Shown piece after piece: positions 27,786 to 37,384 of a DNA stretch of 64,000 nucleotides (position 1 is its first letter; every line of letters begins with the position of its first letter). The position numbers and the translations under genes are program-made. The DNA is from Calothrix sp. NIES-3974 (GTDB lineage Bacteria > Cyanobacteriota > Cyanobacteriia > Cyanobacteriales > Nostocaceae): contig NZ_AP018254.1 of NCBI RefSeq assembly GCF_002368395.1, forward strand, positions 4,898,001 through 4,962,000. Direction: 5' to 3'. Below the pieces are notes generated by a model. The model was not told where the DNA came from, searched no databases, and saw only the letters and a list, made by a program, of their open reading frames with translations.

Positions 27786-28319
27786 CTAACCCACCTGTAA
27801 TTCCTGATTAGATGCAACAGACTTCTTCTCTGGAGATGGGTGTAAACCTTGAACAACTAAAACTGAACAGGGAGCATGATGTAAGACATAATTACTCACA
27901 CTACCCAGGAAAAACTCACTTAAACCCTTACGTCCGCGACGACCAACTAAAATCAAATCCGCATTCCAATTTGCTGCAACATGACAGATAACTCGACCCG
28001 GATCACCCACATTCAGGGTGTATTCCGCTTCCACACCCTCCTTCGCAGCTGTTTGACCCAAAGAATTGAGAAACTCCATCATCTGGTCTTGCAAAGCATC
28101 CCACTGCTGCAAATTAACCCGTACCGCTTCCGAATGCAGAGTCGGATAGAAACTATAGGGATCCATCGCAATCGGGTTAATATAGCGTTCGTCATAGGGA
28201 GAGATGACACTTAATAACATTAAACTTGCATTTGCCTGGGATGCGATCGCTAAACCTTCTTGAAAAACTTGCATTCCGATGTCGTTATCTTCGACTGCAA
28301 CCAGTATTTTCTTAAACAT
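27786..28319 (-). CDS. Universal stress protein (UspA family)
   Basis: 177 residues with a single Usp domain. It starts MFKKILVAVEDND and has the nucleotide-binding loop GRRGRKGLSEFFLGSVSNYV near the C-terminus, matching G-2x-G-9x-G-(S/T). It is therefore probably an ATP-binding UspA-type protein acting in stress responses. ATG 28319 is preferred over the ATG two codons upstream because GGGAG lies eight bases before it. The insert MDPYSFYPTLHSEAVR is a common cyanobacterial variant. It is followed by the polymer-forming membrane protein in the same direction. Confidence 0.9.
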   Translation of the reverse strand: MFKKILVAVEDNDIGMQVFQEGLAIASQANASLMLLSVISPYDERYINPIAMDPYSFYPTLHSEAVRVNLQQWDALQDQMMEFLNSLGQTAAKEGVEAEYTLNVGDPGRVICHVAANWNADLILVGRRGRKGLSEFFLGSVSNYVLHHAPCSVLVVQGLHPSPEKKSVASNQELQVG

Positions 28320-28740
28320 ACCCATAACTCCCTCTACTGATTTTGGTTATATCAAGACAATTTGAGGAACTTGTGAGGATGGGTAAACCTGCATTTATCA
28401 CAAACCCGGAAAATTTGGGGGGAGCTATCGGATGCTTTTGCACTACCAGATACATAACTCATTCCTACTCAATGTACAGACGACTCGACGGGTCATCTGT
28501 ACGGACTATCCCAACTCCCCACTCCCTCCCCATCAAGGAAGTCTTCAATCTTCATGTTCGGAAATTGCCCTGTGATTGCGTGCGTCAACCCCACTTGATT
28601 TTGCTTAATCTTTGTTAATTTAAAATCAGAGTGATTTATACCTGAGCATGTAGGCTTGCTGCGTTTATTTTTTAATGTTAGCAAGTTATCTGACGCTTAT
28701 TTAAAAATATAACGAAAATTTCAAGTGTGGAGATTGGGCA
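28320..28740. other. Divergent intergenic region with a palindrome
   Basis: It lies between the universal stress gene and the DnaJ gene. It contains a 29-base imperfect palindrome of the R4 group (28474-28502) and otherwise A/T-rich DNA. It must hold promoters in both directions, but I cannot point to them. Confidence 0.55.
28474..28502. repeat. Palindrome R4 copy (imperfect)
   Basis: GTACAGACGACTC and GGGTCATCTGTAC flank GAC, forming a 13-bp stem with one G-T pair and one mismatch. It has the same length and layout as the perfect copy at 29736. Confidence 0.7.
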
Positions 28741-29736
28741 ATGGCTGCGGCAGATTTTAAAGACTATTATGCAGTTCTGGGTGTCAGCAAGACAGCTAGC
28801 CAAGATGAGATTAAAAAAGCATTCCGTAAACTAGCACGTAAATATCACCCAGATGTCAACCAAGGTAATCAACAGGCTGAAGCAAAGTTTAAGGAAGTTA
28901 ACGAAGCCTACGAAGTGTTATCTGACCCTGACAAACGCAAAAAATATGACCAGTTTGGCCAATACTGGAAACAAGCTGGACAGGGTTTCCCCGGTGGAGG
29001 GGTTGGGGTCGATATGGGTGGCTTTGATTTTAGTCAGTATGCCAACTTTGACGACTTTATTAACGAGTTGCTAGGAAGATTTGCTAGTGGTACAAGGGGT
29101 ACTACTAGTCGTCAGTCCTACTCCTATCATACTTCTACAGGGGCTAATCCCTATGGTGGGTTTAGTGACTTTGGTTTCCAAGATATGGGAGCAGGAACCC
29201 AAGACAGTGAAGCTACCATTAGTTTGAGTTTTGGCGAAGCTTTTAGGGGTGTGGAGAAAAAACTGAATGTGGGAGGAGAAATTATTAATGTGCGCATTCC
29301 TGCTGGTGCTAAAACTGGTAGTCGCTTAAGGGTACGCGGTAAGGGAATGGTAAACCCGATTACTAAACAACGAGGGGATTTATACCTACGAGTGGAACTC
29401 CAACCCCATTCCTTTTTCCATCTGGAAGGGGATAATTTAGTTTGTGAGATACCAATTACTCCCGATGAGGCGGTATTAGGTACAACAGTGGAAGTTCCCA
29501 CTCCCGATGGTACGACTGCGAAGGTCAACGTACCCGCAGGGATTCGCTCCGGACAATCATTACGCTTACGTGGTAAGGGATGGGTATTGGGCCGAGGTGG
29601 AAGGGGTGATTTGTTGGCCAAAATTGCGATCGCTACTCCCAAAGACCTCTCTCCTCAAGAACGGGAGTACTATGAAAAAATTAGCGCCATTCGTTCCTAT
29701 AATCCCCGTGCCCATTTACACAATGTACGCATTTAG
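28741..29736 (+). CDS. DnaJ-like co-chaperone (CbpA type, no zinc finger)
   Basis: 331 residues. The N-terminal J domain ([13 protein letters not shown]) contains the HPD motif at 36-38, which stimulates DnaK ATPase. A Gly/Phe/Ser/Thr-rich linker follows ([16 protein letters not shown]). The C-terminal substrate-binding domains contain [30 protein letters not shown] and [11 protein letters not shown]. The cysteine-rich CxxCxGxG repeats of DnaJ proper are absent, so it is a type II (CbpA/DnaJ2-like) protein. It converges with the CHASE2 kinase gene, and a perfect palindrome begins within its stop codon. It is cytoplasmic and partners one of the cyanobacterial DnaK proteins. Confidence 0.92.
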   Translation: MAAADFKDYYAVLGVSKTASQDEIKKAFRKLARKYHPDVNQGNQQAEAKFKEVNEAYEVLSDPDKRKKYDQFGQYWKQAGQGFPGGGVGVDMGGFDFSQYANFDDFINELLGRFASGTRGTTSRQSYSYHTSTGANPYGGFSDFGFQDMGAGTQDSEATISLSFGEAFRGVEKKLNVGGEIINVRIPAGAKTGSRLRVRGKGMVNPITKQRGDLYLRVELQPHSFFHLEGDNLVCEIPITPDEAVLGTTVEVPTPDGTTAKVNVPAGIRSGQSLRLRGKGWVLGRGGRGDLLAKIAIATPKDLSPQEREYYEKISAIRSYNPRAHLHNVRI

Positions 29737-29764
29737 TAGAGACGACCCGTCGGGTCGTCTCTAC
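29736..29764. terminator. Perfect 13-bp hairpin between convergent genes (R4 member)
   Basis: GTAGAGACGACCC, loop GTC, then GGGTCGTCTCTAC is a perfect 13-bp stem. It starts at the last base of the DnaJ stop codon and ends 6 bases before the stop of the kinase gene on the other strand. It is symmetric, so it could stop transcription from both sides, although no long T-run follows. The same element recurs elsewhere in the window, so it is also a dispersed repeat. Confidence 0.6.
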
Positions 29765-29770
29765 CCCTGG

Positions 29771-32107
29771 TTACGGTTCCCAAGGTTGGGTTGGTAAATC
29801 CGCGTTATCAAATTCAGGGATGTATCGAGGTTGCTGTTCTTTGGGTAATAATTGAAAGGTTTCGGAGTTAATTAGCTGTTGGAGTGCGGTGAGGTTTTCT
29901 GCGGCTGATTTATAGCGAGCTTTATAGTTCTCATGTACCATCTTGTTCAAAATGGCGGTGAATTCTGGACTGGTGTTGGGTGCGTATTCTTGCCATTGCA
30001 ATTGGCCATTTTGATCTCGCTTCAAGTCCTGGGGAGACATGCTGGTGAGGGCTTTAATTCCAATCATCCCGATTGCGTAAATATCACTGCTAAAGCTGGG
30101 TCTACCGAAACATTGCTCTGGTGGTGCGTATCCTTTTGTACCAATACCGATGGTGAAAGCGGTTTGTTCGGGGTTTTCTGGTTGTTCGCTGGAGATTTGC
30201 TTCACAGCACCAAAATCAATTAAAACCAGTCTTTTGTCCTGTTGACGACGAATAATATTGCTGGGTTTAATGTCGCGGTGAATTACCCCATTTTGGTGGA
30301 CGAATGTGAGTATTTCTAATAATTCGGTGACAATTTCAATAACTGTACGTTCAGGAAAGCGTTTGTTGGGTATTAATTCCTGATTCAGGGTTTTTCCCTC
30401 AATATACTCTTGGACTAAATAAAAGTCTTCGTCCTCTTCAAAAAATGCCAGGAGTTGGGGAATTTGGGGATGATTACCTAATTTTTGCAGTGTCTCCCCT
30501 TCACTAGCAAATAAGCGTCGAGCGACTTCCAATTGTTCGGGTTTATTACTAGCTGGACGTAATAACTTGACTACACAATGGGGATTTCCGGGTCGGCGTG
30601 AGTCTTCTGCTATATAGGTTTCACTAAATCCACCCGAACCTAAAACCCGGACAATTTTATAACGGTTATCAATGATTTTTCCGGAGACTTCTATTTCCCT
30701 TTGTCTGAGTAGTTCCCGTAAATCTTCCTGTTGACTGAGAATTTCTTGCACCACTCGAGAAGAAGGATTTTTTTGGAGTATTTTGGCCAGTTGTAGCTTC
30801 CGTTTCCGCTCTAAACCAATGCCAATAATAATATAAGAAGTTCCAATCCCCAACAACGCGATCGCGGGTATGGTTGTAGGAATAATTATTTGCTGGGAAA
30901 CAAATAAGATAAAACTAATTCCCATCCAAATAATGGCAATCCCCCAACTAATAATAATCCGCATCCGCATCTGCTTAAATTTGGCTGCGACCAATGCACA
31001 TCCAGTGCTAAAAATTACGACAAATAATCCTCGTTGCCAAGGTTGATCGATGACCGTCCGGAGTGCATTCCCCTCCAATAAAGTTGCGATCGCATTGGCA
31101 TGAATTTCCACTCCGGACATGAGTTGGGGGAATAACCAATTGGCAGCTACTTGATGATAGTCGTTATTCAGCTTATTGGTTGCACCAATGATGACGATTT
31201 TGTCACGGAATACTTTCCCATTTTGCAGATTTTGGCTCCAAGCATTGGGGTCAAAAACATACCAAAAGGGTATTTTGGTAAATGTTCCAGCTCCACCACG
31301 AAAGTAAATCCGTTCTCCCTGGGGTTGGGGGTATGTAATATTGGCTGCTCGTAAAGTAGCCACATCGAAGTCGGGGATAGCACCGACTGGTAAATCACCC
31401 ACTCGTGCTAGTTCCTTTTGATACTCACTGGCTAGTCGATGGACTTTCCCGTCGATTTCGCGAGGAAAATTGACCGAACCAACCGCGACCTTCGTCTCCA
31501 AAAAGCGGGGATGGGGTTTGGTTAGTTGGGTAAATTGTAGCTGCGATCGCTGTTCGTATTCTTCGTAAACAGCAGCGAGGACAACCCGATCTGCATGACG
31601 TTTTAAGGCTGCTGCGAACACCTGATCATCGCGATCGCCATAGCTGCTTTTGGTATCAAAAAGTACATCTAATGCCACAACTTTCGCACCTGCATCCATG
31701 AGTTGATCGATTACCTGCGCATAGGCTGCTCGTTGATAGGGGTAACGATGGATCGGTTGAAAATAGGGGTGTTCCTGGGGTTGGTGACGAAATGAATTTT
31801 CAGGGATGGAAATGGAATCATCATCGATACTCAAGATGAGGATATCGGAAGCAGCAGGTATCTCACCCCGAAATTCATAAAACATCGATTGGGACTGCTT
31901 TTCCAAAAAACTCACCAGACGCAGATTGGCAAAGGATACTAATCCCACCCCTCCAATCCACAACCCGATCAAGACATGACTCCAACCCATGACTTTATGT
32001 ACGTGTTGTCGCCAACGGGTTGTACCAGTTTGCAATGGCTGTCTTGATGATTGCTCGGTTGCGGATCGGGATTTTTTCGTTAAGGTGGATTTAGGTGGTT
32101 TTGCCAT
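29771..32107 (-). CDS. CHASE2-domain serine/threonine protein kinase
   Basis: 778 residues. After a basic cytoplasmic start and one transmembrane helix (about 45-65) comes an extracytoplasmic CHASE2 sensor domain (to about 355; ILSIDDDSI, FDTKSSYGDRD, GVEIHANAIATLLEGN). Two or three transmembrane helices follow, then a Hanks-type kinase domain from about 480. Kinase motifs are complete: VLGSGGFSETY (P-loop), VVKLL (Lys), VIHRDIKPSNII (catalytic loop), LIDFGAVKQ (Mg-binding; GAV instead of the usual GLA/GIA) and GYAPPEQC. It should phosphorylate proteins in response to a periplasmic signal. The CHASE2 architecture is shared with the hybrid histidine kinase at 54026. Confidence 0.92.
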   Translation of the reverse strand: MAKPPKSTLTKKSRSATEQSSRQPLQTGTTRWRQHVHKVMGWSHVLIGLWIGGVGLVSFANLRLVSFLEKQSQSMFYEFRGEIPAASDILILSIDDDSISIPENSFRHQPQEHPYFQPIHRYPYQRAAYAQVIDQLMDAGAKVVALDVLFDTKSSYGDRDDQVFAAALKRHADRVVLAAVYEEYEQRSQLQFTQLTKPHPRFLETKVAVGSVNFPREIDGKVHRLASEYQKELARVGDLPVGAIPDFDVATLRAANITYPQPQGERIYFRGGAGTFTKIPFWYVFDPNAWSQNLQNGKVFRDKIVIIGATNKLNNDYHQVAANWLFPQLMSGVEIHANAIATLLEGNALRTVIDQPWQRGLFVVIFSTGCALVAAKFKQMRMRIIISWGIAIIWMGISFILFVSQQIIIPTTIPAIALLGIGTSYIIIGIGLERKRKLQLAKILQKNPSSRVVQEILSQQEDLRELLRQREIEVSGKIIDNRYKIVRVLGSGGFSETYIAEDSRRPGNPHCVVKLLRPASNKPEQLEVARRLFASEGETLQKLGNHPQIPQLLAFFEEDEDFYLVQEYIEGKTLNQELIPNKRFPERTVIEIVTELLEILTFVHQNGVIHRDIKPSNIIRRQQDKRLVLIDFGAVKQISSEQPENPEQTAFTIGIGTKGYAPPEQCFGRPSFSSDIYAIGMIGIKALTSMSPQDLKRDQNGQLQWQEYAPNTSPEFTAILNKMVHENYKARYKSAAENLTALQQLINSETFQLLPKEQQPRYIPEFDNADLPTQPWEP

Positions 32108-33492
32108 ACAATTAGTTTATCTATAAAGATATATATTATTCAGACAACTTGAATCAATATTGCTAAAAAATCAACTTCAATGAAAAATTTATACTCTGAC
32201 CTCATATACCAAAATTCTATCACTTCTCGGCTATCGAACCTGTCATCATTGCCAATGATACACGTATCGATAGACACTTACAAATTTCCCAGTACAGGAG
32301 CAATTGTTCTGAATTCACGGGAAGCAAAAATTCAGCGACCTAACCTGCTGCTCCTTGATTGACAGCAAGAGTATCAAAAGGAATATCAGTAGGATTCTCC
32401 ATTCTCTTTCGAGAAATATTAGGTATTCCGGTTGTTCCCTCCTTTTCGATAGGACTTGCACCTGTTGTCTGAATTAGATCCGTATCTATTGATTAGCCAA
32501 TCTATTTATTGACAGCAACTTGGACACACAGGATGGGTCAGCGAAGCATTGGTAATGTAATTGATTTAATCCCAGATTGTGATATTTTTTCGGACTCTAG
32601 GTTGTGACTCGAAAGGAGAAAAAGTAATTTTCCTTTCCAACTATGTCCTTTGGACATGGGTCGCTTGCATACAGTTGTAACTGCGGGTTGCATAACTTGA
32701 GTGATTAGACATGTGCTGGTGATCATCATGGTTAGAATCGTCAAAATCCTCTCAATCAAACACCCCTGGTGTTGATGGTGACTTCTGACCAAGGTCACAC
32801 CCACAATTTTTGCATATCTTGTGCAGAAAGGGTCATGGGTAATGAGCAATCAGGAAACTTGAGCAAAATTTCTGGGGAAAAAGAATCAGCACTATTACTA
32901 GGTATCCGAGGTTTTGTGTATACTTATTAAACACTTTCATGGCGACTGGGAAGGAATAATACTGATACAAGTAAGCAAAGCAAAAGGCTATTCAATAAAA
33001 GCTTTTTCACCTTTTTTAGTTCTCCAGTAATGTATACCTATCTAGTTGTACTAGTAGCTGGGAAAACTTGAGGACAGACTACTTCAACCAGTGTTGGAGA
33101 GAGAGTTTGTTATTTTTATCAACATCCTCAATCAAGCTGGTGAGGTCCTAATTAATCCCGTCACCCCAATATTAATAGTCGTAAATAGGCAATTGATATT
33201 GGCTGCATGGATATATAATGTCCCTTTCAGAGTACACTGGATTGATAGAATGACCCACTTAGATCAAGGATGGTTTGTAACTGATTCGTAAACATAACCT
33301 CGAAAAATCAATTCAACAAATTAAACAAAAACCTATATGTTGAAAACCAAATCATAATTTCTGCCAGCTTGGCTTCCGGAGATACGGAAAAACTATTTGC
33401 CAAATATCCTTTAATTTCTTGATTTTATTATTGTTATAATCTATTGTTCAATCTAAATATTATCTATTATCTGGATTAGGTGTTAAATTCTT
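32108..33492. other. 1.4 kb region without a convincing gene
   Basis: Short open frames exist on both strands, but none resembles a protein family or has a good start. At 32296-32355 two nested inverted repeats (AGGAGCA/TGCTCCT around CTGAATT/AATTCAG) suggest a structured RNA or decayed element. TTGACAGCAA occurs twice about 150 bp apart (32358-32366 and 32509-32518). Some minus-strand words resemble tRNA T-arms (GGTTCGAT, GGTGCAAGTCC), but no cloverleaf can be built. It may be decayed mobile DNA. Confidence 0.5.
32296..32355. repeat. Nested inverted repeats (possible structured RNA)
   Basis: The outer stem AGGAGCA pairs with TGCTCCT and the inner stem CTGAATT pairs with AATTCAG; the total span is 60 bases. 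Both stems are perfect 7-mers. Confidence 0.45.
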
Positions 33493-34017
33493 ATGGGTAC
33501 TACTATGAATCGTCTGTCTATATTTGTAGACGGCAATAATATGTTCTATGCACAGCAAAAGAACGGATGGTTTTTTGACCCCAGACGTGTCCTCGAATAT
33601 TTTCAGCATGAACAGCAAAACACGACATTAATCAATGCATTTTGGTACACTGGACTTAAAGACCCCCAAGACCAAAGAGGTTTTCGGGATGCATTAATCA
33701 GTTTAGGTTATACAGTACGAACAAAAATCCTCAAGGAATATTATGATGACTCTTCGGGAAAATATTCACAAAAGGCTAATCTGGATATAGAAATTGTTGT
33801 GGACATGTTTAATACCGTTGATCAGTATGACCGAGTGGTTTTATTTAGTGGAGATGGAGATTTTGAACGGGCAATTGAATTACTCAGATCCAAAAATACT
33901 CATATTACAGTTGTATCAACGGAAGGAATGATTGCCAGGGAGCTACGTAACGCCACGGATAGATATATTGATTTAAATGATATTAGAGAAGATATCGAAA
34001 AGGTGGAAGGGTCGTAA
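33493..34017 (+). CDS. LabA-like NYN domain protein
   Basis: 174 residues forming one NYN/DUF88 domain. Metal-site acidic residues are seen in LSIFVDGNNMFYAQ, KANLDIEIVVDMFN and VVLFSGDGDFERAIELL, followed by VVSTEGMIARELRNATDRYIDLNDI. The family includes LabA, a protein needed for negative feedback in the cyanobacterial circadian output of Synechococcus, and putative RNases. Whether this one acts in clock output is not known, as most cyanobacteria have several paralogues. ATG 33493 or the ATG four codons later (MNRLSIF) may be the start. It precedes leuA by 146 bp on the same strand. Confidence 0.87.
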   Translation: MGTTMNRLSIFVDGNNMFYAQQKNGWFFDPRRVLEYFQHEQQNTTLINAFWYTGLKDPQDQRGFRDALISLGYTVRTKILKEYYDDSSGKYSQKANLDIEIVVDMFNTVDQYDRVVLFSGDGDFERAIELLRSKNTHITVVSTEGMIARELRNATDRYIDLNDIREDIEKVEGS

Positions 34018-34163
34018 ATAATTCATTCCTATCCAGATTGCCAAGTTCTCATTATATAAATCAGATTTATAGAAATATCAGTCGAATTTCGGATATATAT
34101 AAAGCAAGTATATAAAATTGTCAAAACGGGCAAAACAAGAAAACGATAAGGTTCATCTGCAAA

Positions 34164-35768
34164 ATGGCTACAAATTCTGACAGAATTATTATTTTTGATA
34201 CGACATTACGGGATGGCGAACAGTGTCCGGGTGCGACTTTGAATATAGATGAGAAGTTAGCGATCGCCAAGCAGTTAGCTCGTTTAGGTGTGGATATCAT
34301 CGAAGCGGGGTTTGCCTTTGCTAGTCCCGGAGATTTTGAAGCGGTAGGTAAAATTGCTCAACAGGTGGGGACAGAGGATGGACCTGTTATTTGCAGTTTA
34401 GCCCGAGCTCGTCAGGAGGATATAAAAGCCGCAGCAGAGGCTATTAAACCTGCTTATCGGGGACGGATTCACACTTTTTTAGCAACCTCCGATATTCACC
34501 TGAAGTACAAACTCAAGAAAACCCGTAGCGAAGTAGCAGCGATCGCGGAGGAAATGGTAGCCTATGCCAAGACCTTCACCGATGATGTGGAGTTTTCCCC
34601 GGAAGATGCAGGTCGTTCCGATCCGGAATTTTTGTACGAGGTTTTAGAGCGGGTAATCAATGCTGGAGCAACCACCGTTAATATTCCCGACACCGTTGGT
34701 TATACGACTCCCCAGGAATTTGGAGCCTTAATTAAGGGTATCAAAGAAAATGTCCCCAATATTGACCAGGCAATTATTTCCGTACATGGTCACAACGATT
34801 TAGGGTTAGCGGTGGCTAATTTCCTGGAAGCTGTGAAAAACGGAGCGCGTCAACTGGAGTGTACCATCAATGGTATTGGTGAACGAGCCGGAAATGCAGC
34901 CCTGGAAGAATTAGTCATGGCTTTACACGTCCGCCGTCAATACTATAACCCCTTTTTAGGCCGCGATCGCGACTCGGAATTGCCCTTAACCAATATTGAC
35001 ACCAAACAAATCTACAAAACTTCCCGTCTCGTCTCCAACCTGACAGGAATGTTAGTACAACCCAATAAAGCCATTGTCGGAGCCAATGCTTTCGCCCATG
35101 AATCGGGAATTCACCAGGATGGTGTGTTAAAAAACAAACTTACCTACGAGATTATGGATGCCCAGTTAATTGGGTTAACCGATAATCAAATTGTTCTGGG
35201 TAAGCATTCCGGACGCAACGCCTTCCGCACCCGGTTAAAAGAATTGGGTTACGAATTAAGCGAAACCGATTTAAATAAAGCCTTCCTCCGCTTTAAAGAA
35301 ATCGCTGACAAAAAGAAAGAAATCAGCGACTGGGACATCGAAGCCATCGTCAACGACGAAATCCAACAGGCACCCGATTTATTTAAACTGGAACTGGTGC
35401 AAGTTTCCTGCGGCGATCGCTCCCGTCCCACCGCCACCGTAACTTTACGTAGTCCGACAGGGGAAGAATTAACGGATGCTGCCATCGGTACAGGACCAGT
35501 TGATGCTGTTTACAAAGCCATTAACCGTGTTACTAATATTCCCAACCAACTGATTGAATTTTCGGTACAATCGGTAACGGCTGGTATTGATGCTATTGGT
35601 GAGGTGACAATTCGTCTGCGTAACGAAGAGGGAGTATTTTCAGGTAGAGCTGCGAACACAGACATTATTGTGGCCTCTGCCCAAGCCTATGTAAATGCCC
35701 TGAATAGATTGTATGCAGCAACACAGTTGAAGCGCGAGCATCCCCAATTAACATCTCCGAATTTTTAG
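34164..35768 (+). CDS. leuA: 2-isopropylmalate synthase
   Basis: 534 residues, the usual length for bacterial LeuA. It condenses acetyl-CoA with 2-oxoisovalerate in the first committed step of leucine synthesis. The TIM-barrel domain shows [16 protein letters not shown] (catalytic Arg/Asp and metal site), the metal-binding [14 protein letters not shown], and [14 protein letters not shown]. The linker [13 protein letters not shown] and the C-terminal regulatory domain ([17 protein letters not shown], about 395-520), where leucine binds for feedback inhibition, are present. It is a resident gene rich in HIP1 sites, and is a single gene here without leuBCD. Confidence 0.96.
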   Translation: MATNSDRIIIFDTTLRDGEQCPGATLNIDEKLAIAKQLARLGVDIIEAGFAFASPGDFEAVGKIAQQVGTEDGPVICSLARARQEDIKAAAEAIKPAYRGRIHTFLATSDIHLKYKLKKTRSEVAAIAEEMVAYAKTFTDDVEFSPEDAGRSDPEFLYEVLERVINAGATTVNIPDTVGYTTPQEFGALIKGIKENVPNIDQAIISVHGHNDLGLAVANFLEAVKNGARQLECTINGIGERAGNAALEELVMALHVRRQYYNPFLGRDRDSELPLTNIDTKQIYKTSRLVSNLTGMLVQPNKAIVGANAFAHESGIHQDGVLKNKLTYEIMDAQLIGLTDNQIVLGKHSGRNAFRTRLKELGYELSETDLNKAFLRFKEIADKKKEISDWDIEAIVNDEIQQAPDLFKLELVQVSCGDRSRPTATVTLRSPTGEELTDAAIGTGPVDAVYKAINRVTNIPNQLIEFSVQSVTAGIDAIGEVTIRLRNEEGVFSGRAANTDIIVASAQAYVNALNRLYAATQLKREHPQLTSPNF

Positions 35769-35818
35769 CTGAATCAAAAAGAAGCCTCTCGCCTACCACG
35801 CCACTTGTAAGATTTTAC

Positions 35819-36133
35819 ATGAAACTGCGTGTAATTTTTGGGTGTGTCATTCTGTCGCTTGCTGGTTGCGGTGCAGTGCAGAACGAAGTAGAGCGCGGCA
35901 ATCTCAGTAACTCGTTAACATCGAAGACTATGGGATTGCTTCATCGTTCCTCCTCGCTTCAGACAACTTGTGGTATGCAACTTCCCATTCAAACGGTATC
36001 AGGATGTAGGGGTTGGGTTAAACTATTCCCTACTCCCAATTCACTACTCCCCATTCAATGGACATCACCCTATTCCTGCAACAATTCCTCAACGGTCTCT
36101 CCATTGGTAGTACTTACGCAATATTTGCATTAG
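35819..36133 (+). CDS. Possible short lipoprotein ORF or remnant
   Basis: The first 20 residues (MKLRVIFGCVILSLAGCGAV) look like a bacterial lipoprotein signal with the lipobox LAGC. The rest is unlike any family, and the frame runs 76 bases into the permease gene in another frame. Residues after about 45 are encoded by repeat-like DNA (TACTCCC words). It may be the surviving N-terminus of a lost lipoprotein gene, or chance. Confidence 0.25.
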   Translation: MKLRVIFGCVILSLAGCGAVQNEVERGNLSNSLTSKTMGLLHRSSSLQTTCGMQLPIQTVSGCRGWVKLFPTPNSLLPIQWTSPYSCNNSSTVSPLVVLTQYLH

Positions 36134-37008
36134 GTTATACCTTGGTCTATTCCATTCTGGGAATAATCAACCTCGCACACGGCGCAGTTTTCACCCTTGG
36201 AGCCTATCTTACCTATACTTTGATGGGAGGTCGATTTGGATTTAGTGGAGTACTGGCCAATGCTGCTCTACCCATCCAATTACCCTTTGCGATCGCCCTA
36301 ATTTTGGCTAGTATCGGTGCTGGTATCATCGGTGTGGTCATTGAACGCATCGCCTTTTTACCCCTGCGCCGTCGAGGTTCTGATCCCCTATTAACGGTAG
36401 TTTCCAGTTTGGGGGTAGCCGTTGTCATTGTCAACCTAATTCAGTACCTAGTCGGTGCGGAAAACTACACTTTCCCTGCTGATACCTACGGTAATCTACC
36501 CCCAGCCATTAACTTTGGTACAGTAGCCAATCCCATCCCCATCCGTACCGTACAAATCATTATTTTTGCCGTATCCGTAAGTGCTGTTGCCATTTTAACT
36601 TACTTTATTACCAATACGAAATACGGTAAAGCCATGCAAGCGATTGCCGAAGATGCAGTGACAGCGAGTTTACTAGGTATCGACAGCGAAAGGTTTATCA
36701 TTTACACCTTTTTTATCAGCAGTTTTTTAGCCGGAATGGCAGGAGCTTTACTCGCTTCTAGCGTCAGTATCCCCGGTCCCTATTTTGGTATTGCCTTTGG
36801 TTTACGAGGATTAGCAGTAATTGTTTTAGGTGGATTAGGAAGCATTCCCGGTGCAGTCATCGGTGGATTTGTCATCGGTATAGTCGAAGCATTTGTCCCC
36901 GGAGAATATTCTGGCTATAAGGATGCGATCGCGTTTGGAATTTTGTTTATCATGTTGCTAATACGTCCCCAAGGTTTACTAGGGCGTAAATTTATTCAGA
37001 AAGTCTAA
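36058..37008 (+). CDS. Branched-chain amino acid-type ABC permease (LivH family)
   Basis: 316 residues with eight or nine membrane helices. The N-terminus is typical of LivH-type permeases (QQFLNGLSIGSTYAIFALGYTLVYSILGIINLAHG). The conserved cytoplasmic loop GKAMQAIAEDAVTASLLGID and GLRGLAVIVLGGLGSIPGAV are also present. It would form part of an importer for hydrophobic amino acids, like the cyanobacterial Nat system permeases. The partner LivM, ATPase and binding-protein genes are not adjacent, so the substrate is uncertain. Start ATG 36058. A tandem R2 repeat pair begins exactly at its stop codon. Confidence 0.9.
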   Translation: MDITLFLQQFLNGLSIGSTYAIFALGYTLVYSILGIINLAHGAVFTLGAYLTYTLMGGRFGFSGVLANAALPIQLPFAIALILASIGAGIIGVVIERIAFLPLRRRGSDPLLTVVSSLGVAVVIVNLIQYLVGAENYTFPADTYGNLPPAINFGTVANPIPIRTVQIIIFAVSVSAVAILTYFITNTKYGKAMQAIAEDAVTASLLGIDSERFIIYTFFISSFLAGMAGALLASSVSIPGPYFGIAFGLRGLAVIVLGGLGSIPGAVIGGFVIGIVEAFVPGEYSGYKDAIAFGILFIMLLIRPQGLLGRKFIQKV

Positions 37009-37205
37009 TATCGATTCTCTTTTACTTTGAAATCAACGAAACTCGGATAATCAACGGTTATAAGCCCCTGATATGTAGCGACCATTAGTGTAAACGGTAT
37101 AATATGCCAGTTATATCGATTCCCTTGTACTTTGCAATAAATAAAACTAAAATAATCAACGGTTACAGCCCCTGATATGTAGTAAGCATTAGCGTAAACG
37201 ATATT
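37007..37205 (+). repeat. Two tandem copies of R2 (MITE-like)
   Basis: Copy 2 (about 37007-37102) and copy 3 (about 37113-37205) each start ATATCGATT and end with TAAACG(A/G)TAT. They share CAACGGTTA and CCCCTGATATGTAG. They follow the permease stop codon directly, so they form its 3' UTR. Confidence 0.75.
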
Positions 37206-37325
37206 ACACAATTCCCGTAGATATTTTCTTTCTGTCTTTCCTTGGTATTGAGTTGAATCAAATAATCGTCACAACCAAACCAAATTCCCCCTACCCTACC
37301 TAGCAAAATTAATCCCAAATCAATA

Positions 37326-37354
37326 GTAGAGACGAACCGTCGGGTCGTCTCTGC
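37326..37354. repeat. Palindrome R4 copy
   Basis: GTAGAGACGAACC, loop GTC, GGGTCGTCTCTGC: the same 13+3+13 plan as at 29736 with one mismatch and one G-T pair. It lies 31 bases before the HAD gene start. Confidence 0.75.
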
Positions 37355-37384
37355 GGTAATCCAAAATCCCAAATTCCAAATCCA

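Noticed and set aside
28343-28618. 91-residue plus-strand open frame before the DnaJ gene
   Set aside because: It runs through the R4 palindrome and has no family resemblance or start signal.
32410-32520. Possible tRNA (minus strand words GGTGCAAGTCC and GGCTAATC)
   Set aside because: No seven-base acceptor pairing and no proper anticodon arm can be built; the T-loop is not TTC.
32538-32849. 103-residue minus-strand open frame
   Set aside because: The composition is irregular, with no recognisable motif and no start signal.
33091-33291. 66-residue hydrophobic open frame
   Set aside because: No ribosome-binding site, no family resemblance and isolated in a gene-poor stretch; chance is more likely.
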